A stretch of DNA of 32,292 nucleotides, taken from IMG/VR virus record IMGVR_UViG_3300033143_000132, positions 1 through 32,292 of that record. One strand, given 5' to 3'. Below are positions 1-4,125 of this stretch, in pieces. Position numbers and translations under genes: made by a program. Positions within the stretch are counted from its first letter, which is position 1, and every line of letters starts with the position of its first letter. This DNA comes from a virus. The notes beneath the pieces are model-generated. The model searched no databases. It had not been told where the DNA came from and was given only the letters and a program-made list of their open reading frames with translations.

Positions 1-60
1 ATCTACTAATTCTGCACGTCTTTGTTTCCAATTCATATGCTCTTGTTCTAAATCTCTCAT
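1..60 (-). CDS. Small phage protein, N-terminal part only (runs off window)
   Basis: Reading leftwards from an ATG at 60-58, 20 codons are open up to the window edge. The peptide begins M-R-D-L-E-Q-E-H and is rich in charged residues. The start is preceded by an A/T-rich leader ending in ACT, the context shared by the neighbouring minus-strand genes, and a T7-like promoter copy (81-113) would start its transcript 27 nt upstream. No function can be assigned from 20 residues. Confidence 0.6.
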   Translation of the reverse strand, partial: MRDLEQEHMNWKQRRAELVD

Positions 61-77
61 AGTTTTAATTTAATTTA

Positions 78-287
78 TTATATTATCGATTCTTCTTCGT
101 ATTTAATTTGTAAATTCTCTAACGCTATTTTATAACCAAAGTTAATTGCCATTTGCATTAGTAAAATATCCATAGAACCTTGATTAGCTTTAGCAAATGA
201 TTCTAGATAGTTCCTGTCTTTCGGCGTAGCTACGATACCTCGATCGAGCTTTGCCATTTCGCTTTTTATATATTTATTTATTTCCAT
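78..287 (-). CDS. Hypothetical small protein (69 aa)
   Basis: A 69-residue protein rich in Lys, Glu and Ile, with no membrane segment and no motif I recognise. A second ATG just upstream is out of frame and closes after a few codons, so 287 is the start. The gene follows the 50-aa gene 295-447 by 7 nt and is probably co-transcribed. Its last eleven codons coincide with T7-like promoter copy 1, so its C-terminus (L-Q-I-K-Y-E-E-E-S-I-I) is dictated by promoter DNA. Function unknown. Confidence 0.65.
   Translation of the reverse strand: MEINKYIKSEMAKLDRGIVATPKDRNYLESFAKANQGSMDILLMQMAINFGYKIALENLQIKYEEESII
81..113 (-). promoter_or_regulatory. T7-like promoter, copy 1
   Basis: A 33-bp motif read on the minus strand: WTACAWAY block, AATACGA, nine variable bases, GATAATA. 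AATACGA plus the preceding A/T matches positions -17 to -10 of the T7 consensus, and the first G of GATAATA falls at +1 (position 87). The leader to the ATG at 60 would be 27 nt. It lies inside the 3' end of gene 78-287. Confidence 0.7.
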
Positions 288-294
288 ACATAAT

Positions 295-447
295 TTATTC
301 TTTTACCCACTCTACAATTTCTTTACACGTTTCTAAGACGTCTTCAAAGTAATCATTTTCTAAGTAATCTGGATCTTCATCGCCTGCGGCGTCTGAGTAT
401 TTAATAGTGTTTAACAACTCATCTAGTTGTTGGTAAAGATATTTCAT
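295..447 (-). CDS. Acidic small protein (50 aa)
   Basis: ATG at 447-445, stop TAA at 297-295. The product begins M-K-Y-L-Y-Q-Q and is strongly acidic, with many Asp and Glu residues in its middle (D-E-D-P-D-Y), as is common for phage host-takeover or nucleic-acid-mimic proteins, though nothing specific supports such a role. The start is preceded by the A/T leader ending in ACT. The nearest upstream elements are the 11-bp hairpin (474-540) and tRNA-like element 1 (546-648), so its mRNA may arise by processing rather than from its own promoter. Confidence 0.6.
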   Translation of the reverse strand: MKYLYQQLDELLNTIKYSDAAGDEDPDYLENDYFEDVLETCKEIVEWVKE

Positions 448-473
448 AGTTATATTTTTAAATTAGTAATATT

Positions 474-540
474 TTAACAGTAGGCATTGCGACTCGGTAA
501 CGCTGCACCCTTCTTGTCCAGGCTTGGTACCTACTGTTAA
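474..540. ncRNA. Long perfect hairpin closing a 45-nt loop
   Basis: Positions 474-484 (TTAACAGTAGG) and 530-540 (CCTACTGTTAA) are perfect reverse complements, an 11-bp stem. The 45-nt loop contains a smaller GCG/CGC stem (489-491 with 501-503). It sits directly 3' of tRNA-like element 1 in the minus-strand direction and is GC-richer than the neighbouring genes. It may be a separate structured RNA, a processing signal or an attenuator. There is no T-run after it, so a simple intrinsic terminator is unlikely. Confidence 0.45.
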
Positions 541-545
541 TTAGA

Positions 546-648
546 GGACGTGGCAGGAATCGAACCTGCGTTACTGTATATGAGTTAGTGGGCTACTGTC
601 TTGCAGATTTACGCGCTAACTTCCAACAGCCTAACCATCTTCACGCCC
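546..648 (-). ncRNA. tRNA-like element 1 (acceptor and T-arm, no anticodon arm)
   Basis: On the minus strand 648-642 (GGGCGTG) pairs with 552-546 (CACGTCC) as a 7-bp acceptor-like stem with one G-U. A perfect T-arm lies at 569-553: GCAGG, loop TTCGATT, CCTGC. Just after the 5' acceptor comes ATGGTTA, which resembles a D-loop. The remaining roughly 60 nt do not form a 5-bp stem with a 7-nt loop in the right place, so I assign no anticodon. It is about 103 nt, longer than ordinary tRNAs. No CCA is encoded. A divergent real tRNA cannot be excluded. Confidence 0.55.
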
Positions 649-909
649 AAATACCCAGACATTTCCTAAGCGCGGTGCACCACTGTAATTAAACCGGTGC
701 GCGTCTTTGTTATTTATTCGCTGGGCTAATACAGTTATCTCTGTTTCCACGAGTTCATAACGATCCCTCGCCGCTTCAACAATCGGACTTCCACCGTGCA
801 TGCAGTTAATTACTCTGCAACCCGTGATACTGCACTGTACTACAATCATCGAGCCGACGTCACGCTGTACCTCGTCGTTAGACTTAACTAGTGAGGATTC
901 GAACCTCAT
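631..909 (-). CDS. Doubtful 92-aa ORF between two tRNA-like elements
   Basis: The frame is open for 92 codons, but its ATG lies at the T-stem of tRNA-like element 2 and its stop lies within the D-like part of element 1. The GC is about 48 percent with G/C-rich third positions and frequent CGN arginine codons, unlike the AT-rich genes on both sides. It lacks the A/T-ACT leader of the other minus-strand genes. It may be a chance frame through structured RNA. If real, the product is a 92-residue soluble protein with three cysteines and no motif I know. Confidence 0.2.
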   Translation of the reverse strand: MRFESSLVKSNDEVQRDVGSMIVVQCSITGCRVINCMHGGSPIVEAARDRYELVETEITVLAQRINNKDAHRFNYSGAPRLGNVWVFGREDG

Positions 910-966
910 ACCCGTCGGTAGCCCGAGTCGCGAAGCCTGTCTTGCGTCTCTAACCTGACCTAGTTG
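885..966 (-). ncRNA. tRNA-like element 2 (acceptor, D-like loop, T-arm)
   Basis: On the minus strand 965-960 (AACTAG) pairs with 891-886 (CTAGTT). It is followed by a D-arm-like GTC-AGGTTAGA-GAC and ends with a perfect T-arm at 908-892: TGAGG, loop TTCGAAT, CCTCA. The 37 nt between them fold into CGCAAG/CTT-C-GCG with loop ACAGG rather than an anticodon arm. A 9-mer GCAAGACAG is shared with element 1. Length is 82 nt and no CCA is encoded. A divergent class II tRNA remains possible. Confidence 0.5.
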
Positions 967-1041
967 CCGCTAGCTATTCACTTATGTACACACGTATCTC
1001 CTCCCTGAGTTCCTATGTGTCTAATTAAGCTACTCGTCTAG

Positions 1042-1230
1042 CTATTTACGTCGCCAAGCTTTGTGCACTGATGCACTTACTTCTTGGCTAACGACTTGTA
1101 TTGTATTACCTGTTTTATGGTTTATTATAGGTATATAACTATAATCCTGAACTGTGCTACAAGGAACACATGTTTTATAACCATAATTTACTCTAATAGG
1201 GTGCACTACTGTGCCGCATTTACAATACAT
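1042..1230 (-). CDS. Small zinc-ribbon-like protein (62 aa)
   Basis: The product starts M-Y-C-K-C-G and carries a second pair C-V-P-C about 18 residues later, giving CxC ... CxxC, a plausible four-cysteine zinc site. The tail is basic (K-A-W-R-R-K). Small zinc-binding proteins of this kind are common in phage early regions and often bind nucleic acid or RNA polymerase; that role is inference. The start has the A/T-ACT leader, and T7-like promoter copy 2 lies 33 nt upstream. Downstream in the same transcript is tRNA-like element 2. Confidence 0.7.
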   Translation of the reverse strand: MYCKCGTVVHPIRVNYGYKTCVPCSTVQDYSYIPIINHKTGNTIQVVSQEVSASVHKAWRRK

Positions 1231-1256
1231 AGTTTTATTTTTATTTGTTACAGTTA

Positions 1257-1289
1257 TATTATCAATAACTATTCGTATTATATTTGTAA
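1257..1289 (-). promoter_or_regulatory. T7-like promoter, copy 2
   Basis: Same 33-bp layout as copy 1, with AATACGA and GATAATA separated by 9 nt. Predicted +1 G at 1263, leader of 33 nt to the ATG at 1230. It overlaps the last codons and stop of gene 1278-1454. Confidence 0.7.
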
Positions 1290-1454
1290 TAACTTATTAA
1301 GAGCAACATTTATTACATATTGTTTCATTTCTTGATAGTCATCACCGTCAAGTGGTTGGTCGGCTAGTTGCCAATCAACACTATCTTCAATAATTTCTTT
1401 TATGTGATCCGCTACACCCTGTGCAATCGTATCTAGTTCTTTCATTTTACTCAT
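1278..1454 (-). CDS. Acidic small protein (58 aa)
   Basis: ATG at 1454-1452, TAA at 1280-1278. The protein begins M-S-K-M-K-E-L-D-T-I and is acidic in its middle (D-Q-P-L-D-G-D-D). It starts 1 nt after the stop of gene 1456-1590, so the two are translationally linked. Its stop codon overlaps T7-like promoter copy 2, and its final L-L-Q-I comes from promoter bases. No family recognised. Confidence 0.6.
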   Translation of the reverse strand: MSKMKELDTIAQGVADHIKEIIEDSVDWQLADQPLDGDDYQEMKQYVINVALNKLLQI

Positions 1455-1455
1455 G

Positions 1456-1590
1456 TTATTTAAATTTATCTGCTACTTCGTATATTTCTTCTTTGTCTTC
1501 TGAATCTAGTCCAGGTGTTTGCTGAGCGTACATACGTAGTACATAATGTACAAAAGTGCAGTCGTTTTCTGTTAGTTTAAGTGTTTTCAT
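1456..1590 (-). CDS. Hypothetical small protein (44 aa)
   Basis: ATG at 1590-1588, TAA at 1458-1456. The protein begins M-K-T-L-K-L-T-E-N-D and ends in an acidic helix (S-E-D-K-E-E-I-Y). Its start directly abuts the stop of gene 1591-1737 and its stop is followed by the ATG at 1454, a tightly packed operon transcribed from promoter copy 3. Too short for confident family assignment. Confidence 0.6.
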   Translation of the reverse strand: MKTLKLTENDCTFVHYVLRMYAQQTPGLDSEDKEEIYEVADKFK

Positions 1591-1737
1591 TTAATCTTGT
1601 TCTAATAATTCATATATTTCGCTAAGTGTCATTTCGTCCACTTCACATTTCTTATAATTCTGTTGTACCCACCATTTAGACCACGCTAAATTCCATGGGT
1701 TAGTTTCTTTAGTTTCCACGTTGTATAAATTCTTCAT
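1591..1737 (-). CDS. Trp-rich small protein (48 aa)
   Basis: ATG at 1737-1735, TAA at 1593-1591. It contains four tryptophans within residues 15-23 (N-P-W-N-L-A-W-S-K-W-W) followed by an acidic helical tail. It overlaps the end of gene 1709-1969 by 29 nt in another frame, and its stop abuts the ATG of gene 1456-1590. This ordered packing supports it as real. Function unknown. Confidence 0.55.
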   Translation of the reverse strand: MKNLYNVETKETNPWNLAWSKWWVQQNYKKCEVDEMTLSEIYELLEQD

Positions 1738-1969
1738 TAGTTACCATCCATTCACAGTTTATTATTTGATGTCCTGCGCCGTATAAAAACGATTCACAAG
1801 ATTCTGTATCTGGATTCCATTCATTTTCTTTTGTACATAATGCGCTAATGTCATATCTATACGCTTTACCATCTGTAAAATCTAATACAAATATATATTT
1901 AGCTGACTCATCTGCTACTGTTATTTTTTCTTCTTGCATATCATGCCACTTTTTTATTGTATCGCTCAT
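1709..1969 (-). CDS. Hypothetical protein (86 aa)
   Basis: I take the ATG at 1969-1967, whose ATGA overlaps the stop of the upstream gene 1966-2220. The frame is open further upstream (to 2023), but those codons would lie inside that gene. The protein begins M-S-D-T-I-K-K-W, has a beta-rich middle (Y-I-F-V-L-D-F) and two cysteines. No membrane segment or known domain. It is a member of the six-gene operon behind promoter copy 3. Confidence 0.65.
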   Translation of the reverse strand: MSDTIKKWHDMQEEKITVADESAKYIFVLDFTDGKAYRYDISALCTKENEWNPDTESCESFLYGAGHQIINCEWMVTNEEFIQRGN

Positions 1970-2220
1970 GTTTTTACTATTTCTATTAATTGTTTTACTG
2001 AATATCTTGATTGATGTTTCCACATACGGTTGTGAGTGAACTTTCGTGCTTTGGCCGAATAGGATTTCTTGCCGTTAATTTGTACGCGAGTGTACTCTGC
2101 ATCTGTGAGTCCACTACACCTGCCGTCATGTGCGTGCTTGAGCCTATGCACTCTTGCACGATTTTGTTGCGCCTGTTTAGCATAGAGACACAGTTCTTTC
2201 ATGTTAGTTGGATTAGACAT
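1966..2220 (-). CDS. Basic small protein, probably nucleic-acid binding (84 aa)
   Basis: Very basic throughout, with many Arg, Lys and His (for example N-R-A-R-V-H-R-L-K-H), which suggests nucleic-acid or ribosome contact; this is inference from composition only. The start overlaps the stop of gene 2213-2416 by 8 nt and the stop overlaps the next start as ATGA, so translation is coupled in both directions. GC is somewhat higher than in its neighbours. Long ORFs on both strands here are shadows. Confidence 0.6.
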   Translation of the reverse strand: MSNPTNMKELCLYAKQAQQNRARVHRLKHAHDGRCSGLTDAEYTRVQINGKKSYSAKARKFTHNRMWKHQSRYSVKQLIEIVKT

Positions 2221-2416
2221 AAGACCAGATTGTAGGTTTGTGTTCGATATAAGTTAATCCTTGGTAGTTAAACCACGAGTTAATACCTTCTTGATCTTTA
2301 TCGCTATTGTAGATGAAGGCAAATCTATTTGGTAATTCGCCAACATTGTAACCTTTATAGGTTATGTTGTTTAATTTGATAGTAGTTTTGTCTACTTGTT
2401 TGATTATATTTTGCAT
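2213..2416 (-). CDS. Hypothetical small protein (67 aa)
   Basis: First gene of a six-gene operon. ATG at 2416 with leader AAATTAAACT, and T7-like promoter copy 3 starting transcription 21 nt upstream. The sequence alternates beta-like segments (T-T-I-K-L-N-N-I-T-Y) with aromatic residues and has no known motif. Downstream genes 1966-2220, 1709-1969, 1591-1737, 1456-1590 and 1278-1454 follow without gaps. Confidence 0.65.
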   Translation of the reverse strand: MQNIIKQVDKTTIKLNNITYKGYNVGELPNRFAFIYNSDKDQEGINSWFNYQGLTYIEHKPTIWSYV

Positions 2417-2430
2417 AGTTTAATTTATTA

Positions 2431-2463
2431 TATTATCAATAGTTAATCGTATTTCGTATGTAT
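2431..2463 (-). promoter_or_regulatory. T7-like promoter, copy 3
   Basis: Same 33-bp layout, with AATACGA nine bases before GATAATA. Predicted +1 G at 2437, leader 21 nt to the ATG at 2416. It is the only promoter-like element ahead of the six-gene operon. Its first base overlaps the stop codon of gene 2463-2705. Confidence 0.7.
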
Positions 2464-2705
2464 TATAGTACGGATTTATCTGTACCTTGAAATGCTTTAT
2501 GAGCATTGTGAGTAGCATAATTAGCTATTCCTTGTCTGAATTGCCATTCACGCTTACGATATTCGTAGTCAGTACACCATTTGTACATAGCTATACTTGA
2601 AGTACAAGGTTTGTACTTAGTTTCAAACTCTTTTATTTGATTTAGTTTATCAGTGATTAGACCTTTAGCGTCTAGCTCTTTAAATTTAGTATCTTGAAAT
2701 TGCAT
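2463..2705 (-). CDS. Hypothetical protein (80 aa)
   Basis: Starts M-Q-F-Q-D-T-K-F-K-E and is predicted helical and charged, with two cysteines and several Tyr and Trp residues in the second half. ATG at 2705 with leader AATAATACT. It follows gene 2710-2844 by 4 nt. Both genes lie downstream of mini tRNA-like element A, not directly behind a promoter copy. No family recognised. Confidence 0.65.
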   Translation of the reverse strand: MQFQDTKFKELDAKGLITDKLNQIKEFETKYKPCTSSIAMYKWCTDYEYRKREWQFRQGIANYATHNAHKAFQGTDKSVL

Positions 2706-2709
2706 AGTA

Positions 2710-2844
2710 TTATTTATTAGTATTTTGATAAAATGTTATTCTTTCTTGAACGTCTTCACGAGTTATCTCGCCGCTCATTTGTTTTAGTATGTCGCTTGAC
2801 ATATCTATTTGTTTACCGTTAGGTAGATTTAGTATAAATTGCAT
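2710..2844 (-). CDS. Hypothetical small protein (44 aa)
   Basis: ATG at 2844-2842, TAA at 2712-2710, begins M-Q-F-I-L-N-L-P-N-G. The first residues resemble a short beta strand, followed by a helical, charged segment. The start lies 30 nt downstream of the 3' end of mini tRNA-like element A, in the same A/T-ACT context as its neighbours, so its leader could be generated by cleavage at that element. Function unknown. Confidence 0.6.
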   Translation of the reverse strand: MQFILNLPNGKQIDMSSDILKQMSGEITREDVQERITFYQNTNK

Positions 2845-2874
2845 AGTATTATTATTTTAAAAGTTATTATTAGT

Positions 2875-2914
2875 AGACATGGTGAGAATCGAACTCACGT
2901 TAACCATTATGTCT
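2875..2914 (-). ncRNA. Mini tRNA-like element A (acceptor plus T-arm only, 40 nt)
   Basis: On the minus strand 2914-2909 (AGACAT) pairs with 2880-2875 (ATGTCT), followed by an A-C mismatch at the seventh pair. The connector 2907-2899 reads ATGGTTAAC, with a D-loop-like GG. The T-arm 2898-2882 is GTGAG, loop TTCGATT (perfect TTCRANY), CTCAC. There is no room for D and anticodon arms. It lies between gene 2927-3046 and gene 2710-2844. Compared with element B, paired bases change together. Confidence 0.65.
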
Positions 2915-2926
2915 TTTTTATGTACA

Positions 2927-3046
2927 CTAGTAGAAATCGTAGTAGATATCCATAACTTTAGACTTTTGCTCGTCAGTTAATTTAGTGTAATGCTTGTCGT
3001 ATAGTCGCCAAGATATTTTTAGTAATGTGTATGAAAATGTAGACAT
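2927..3046 (-). CDS. Hypothetical small protein (39 aa)
   Basis: ATG at 3046-3044, stop TAG at 2929-2927. The protein begins M-S-T-F-S-Y-T-L-L-K and is rich in Tyr and Lys. It is the first gene behind T7-like promoter copy 4 (leader about 43 nt, A/T-ACT start context) and is followed 12 nt later by mini tRNA-like element A. Short, but its position in the promoter-gene-element pattern supports it. Confidence 0.55.
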   Translation of the reverse strand: MSTFSYTLLKISWRLYDKHYTKLTDEQKSKVMDIYYDFY

Positions 3047-3076
3047 AGTTATATTGTTTAAAGATTATTAATTAGT

Positions 3077-3220
3077 TTATTGTATTATCGATTTTGAGTC
3101 GTATTTAGTTTGTATTGGTTTTTCGTAGTTCTCATCATTGAGAGTTCCAAAGAGTAGCTCGTCAAAATATTCTTCACGAGCTATAAATCTCTGTTGTAGT
3201 TTGCTATAGTAACTTTTCAT
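3077..3220 (-). CDS. Small protein whose 3' end encodes promoter copy 4 (47 aa)
   Basis: ATG at 3220-3218 overlaps by one base the stop of gene 3220-3429 (TAATG). TAA at 3079-3077. It begins M-K-S-Y-Y-S-K-L-Q-Q. The whole of T7-like promoter copy 4 (3083-3115) lies inside its last codons and gives the C-terminus P-I-Q-T-K-Y-D-S-K-S-I-I-Q, strikingly like the end of gene 78-287, which covers copy 1. The likeness therefore reflects promoter DNA, not shared protein ancestry. Confidence 0.6.
   Translation of the reverse strand: MKSYYSKLQQRFIAREEYFDELLFGTLNDENYEKPIQTKYDSKSIIQ
3083..3115 (-). promoter_or_regulatory. T7-like promoter, copy 4 (closest to T7)
   Basis: Same 33-bp layout. Here the bases after AATACGA are CTCA, so AATACGACTCA is identical to the T7 promoter from -16 to -6, and G at +1 (3089) is in register. 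Leader about 43 nt to the ATG at 3046. Confidence 0.75.
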
Positions 3221-3429
3221 TAGTAGCAGATTTGACAGTTAATAGAATCCATCGCTGAATAATCAACTTGGCCTGTTATCATCATAAAGATGAAGAAGGT
3301 AATTCCACCAATCGCTAATGGCATTAGTAAACCGAAAGCTATTACTTCCGCCACAACTTCTGTTAGTGGCTTTGATTTTACGTATTTAGTTACTGCAGGA
3401 ATAAATCCTCTGAATTTGAAATTTGACAT
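3220..3429 (-). CDS. Small single-pass membrane protein (69 aa)
   Basis: A hydrophobic stretch of about 22 residues (roughly 29-52, V-I-A-F-G-L-L-M-P-L-A-I-G-G-I) predicts one inner-membrane helix, with a basic N-terminal part and a C-terminus with two cysteines (C-Q-I-C-Y). ATG at 3429 with leader ending ACT, 21 nt after the 3' end of mini tRNA-like element B. The next gene overlaps its stop by one base. Small early membrane proteins in phages can act in superinfection exclusion, but that is a guess. Confidence 0.65.
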   Translation of the reverse strand: MSNFKFRGFIPAVTKYVKSKPLTEVVAEVIAFGLLMPLAIGGITFFIFMMITGQVDYSAMDSINCQICY

Positions 3430-3450
3430 AGTTATAATTTAGTTATTAGT

Positions 3451-3492
3451 TGTCATAGTGTGAATCGAACACACTCGAGTACCATAATGACA
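3451..3492 (-). ncRNA. Mini tRNA-like element B (acceptor plus T-arm only, 42 nt)
   Basis: On the minus strand 3492-3487 (TGTCAT) pairs with 3456-3451 (ATGACA), again followed by a mismatch at the seventh pair. The connector 3485-3475 begins ATGGT, and the T-arm 3474-3458 is GTGTG, loop TTCGATT, CACAC. Both stems differ from element A by paired substitutions, while the ATGGT, TTCGATT and trailing ACTAATAA are conserved. It lies 21 nt upstream of the start at 3429. Confidence 0.65.
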
Positions 3493-3612
3493 TAGCTGTT
3501 TTCAACATTGTTTAGACAGGTGATGTACACAGCTTAACGCGCCTGTATAATATCCAGTTTAGCCTGTTGCCTGCTCGGTTCGGATAGTCACCGTTTGGTA
3601 AAGAAGTAGTAG
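3493..3612. other. Gene-free spacer with possible further RNA structure
   Basis: No ORF with a plausible start. A 74-nt stretch 3519-3592 is closed by GGTGA/TCACC, which is tRNA-sized, but lacks a T-loop consensus or a good anticodon arm. GC is somewhat above the neighbouring genes. It could be an additional, more diverged member of the tRNA-like set. Confidence 0.3.
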
Positions 3613-3843
3613 TTATACTACCTCTTTATCTCTTAGTACAACTGGCACACTAGTTGAAGAAGTGTAAGAGCCATACTTTTCAAAGCAATTTATAGAAGAT
3701 AATTTGTCTTTCATAATTTCATACACTTTATCGTGATTGTAAGTGAATGATTTGCCTGATTTAAATTCTACATTGATAGTAGTATTTTTGCCGATTAAAG
3801 ATTTTCTGATGACGAATCTTTTTGAAGTAATTGAATTTTGCAT
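3613..3843 (-). CDS. Hypothetical protein (76 aa)
   Basis: A 76-residue soluble protein beginning M-Q-N-S-I-T-S-K-R-F, alternating beta-like stretches (T-T-I-N-V-E-F-K-S-G) with a short helix and one cysteine. The ATG at 3843 has the A/T-ACT leader, and T7-like promoter copy 5 lies 54 nt upstream. The stop is followed by the structured spacer and mini tRNA-like element B. No family recognised with certainty. Confidence 0.65.
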   Translation of the reverse strand: MQNSITSKRFVIRKSLIGKNTTINVEFKSGKSFTYNHDKVYEIMKDKLSSINCFEKYGSYTSSTSVPVVLRDKEVV

Positions 3844-3890
3844 AGTTAAAAGTATTTATTATTATTATTAGTATTTATTAGTTACATTAT

Positions 3891-3923
3891 TATTATCATT
3901 ATGTATTCGTATTAAGTTTGTAA
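3891..3923 (-). promoter_or_regulatory. T7-like promoter, copy 5
   Basis: 33-bp motif containing TAATACGA (identical to T7 -17 to -10) and GATAATA nine bases later, with predicted +1 G at 3897. It overlaps the stop codon of gene 3912-4055, whose TAA is part of TAATACGA. Confidence 0.75.
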
Positions 3924-4055
3924 TAACTTGTATTGAAATCTTTGAAAGTAATATATTTCATTTAGTATACACTTTGGCATTACATTTTGTATAATTACTT
4001 CTGGATTTTTTATTAGAAATAATTCTATTGATTGTATGTAAGTTATTCGTTTCAT
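3912..4055 (-). CDS. Hypothetical small protein (47 aa), first gene of the left arm
   Basis: ATG at 4055-4053, TAA at 3914-3912. It begins M-K-R-I-T-Y-I-Q-S-I and ends in L-L-Q-T, the last codons being supplied by promoter copy 5. It is the gene closest to the divergent control region and would be transcribed from promoter copy 6 with a 26-nt leader. Ile, Tyr and Gln rich; no motif. Confidence 0.55.
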   Translation of the reverse strand: MKRITYIQSIELFLIKNPEVIIQNVMPKCILNEIYYFQRFQYKLLQT

Positions 4056-4074
4056 AGTTAGTTTGTTACATTTA

Positions 4075-4107
4075 TATTATCATTATAACTTCGTATTAAG
4101 TATGTAA
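4075..4107 (-). promoter_or_regulatory. T7-like promoter, copy 6
   Basis: 33-bp motif with TAATACGA and GATAATA in the same register, +1 G at 4081. It is the promoter nearest the divergent control region and abuts the TGTCA-rich cluster. Confidence 0.75.
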
Positions 4108-4125
4108 AATAGTTTAGTAGTAGAA

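Larger units (their letters stand above)
448..1041. other. GC-rich, gene-poor stretch with structured RNA
   Basis: About 600 nt at roughly 45-50 percent GC against about one third elsewhere. It holds the 11-bp hairpin, tRNA-like elements 1 and 2, and the doubtful ORF 631-909. A further inverted pair GCGCACC/GGTGCAC occurs between the two elements near 670-710. Between 967 and 1041 there is a repeated AATAGCTAG and a possible ACACA/TGTGT stem, but no gene. Confidence 0.5.

Noticed and set aside
1084-1335. Plus-strand ORF of 83 codons
   Set aside because: Antisense to the zinc-ribbon-like gene and promoter copy 2; its composition is that of a shadow.
2011-2235. Plus-strand ORF of 74 codons
   Set aside because: Antisense shadow of the basic 84-aa gene, which fits the operon with overlapping stops and starts.
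546-3492. Reading the four T-arm elements as ordinary tRNA genes
   Set aside because: Each has an acceptor and T-arm, but none gave a 5-bp anticodon stem with a 7-nt loop; two are only 40-42 nt. A CAT-containing loop in element 1 has just three of five stem pairs.
3519-3592. A 74-nt, tRNA-sized segment closed by GGTGA/TCACC
   Set aside because: No T-loop consensus and no good arms on either strand; kept only as possible structure.
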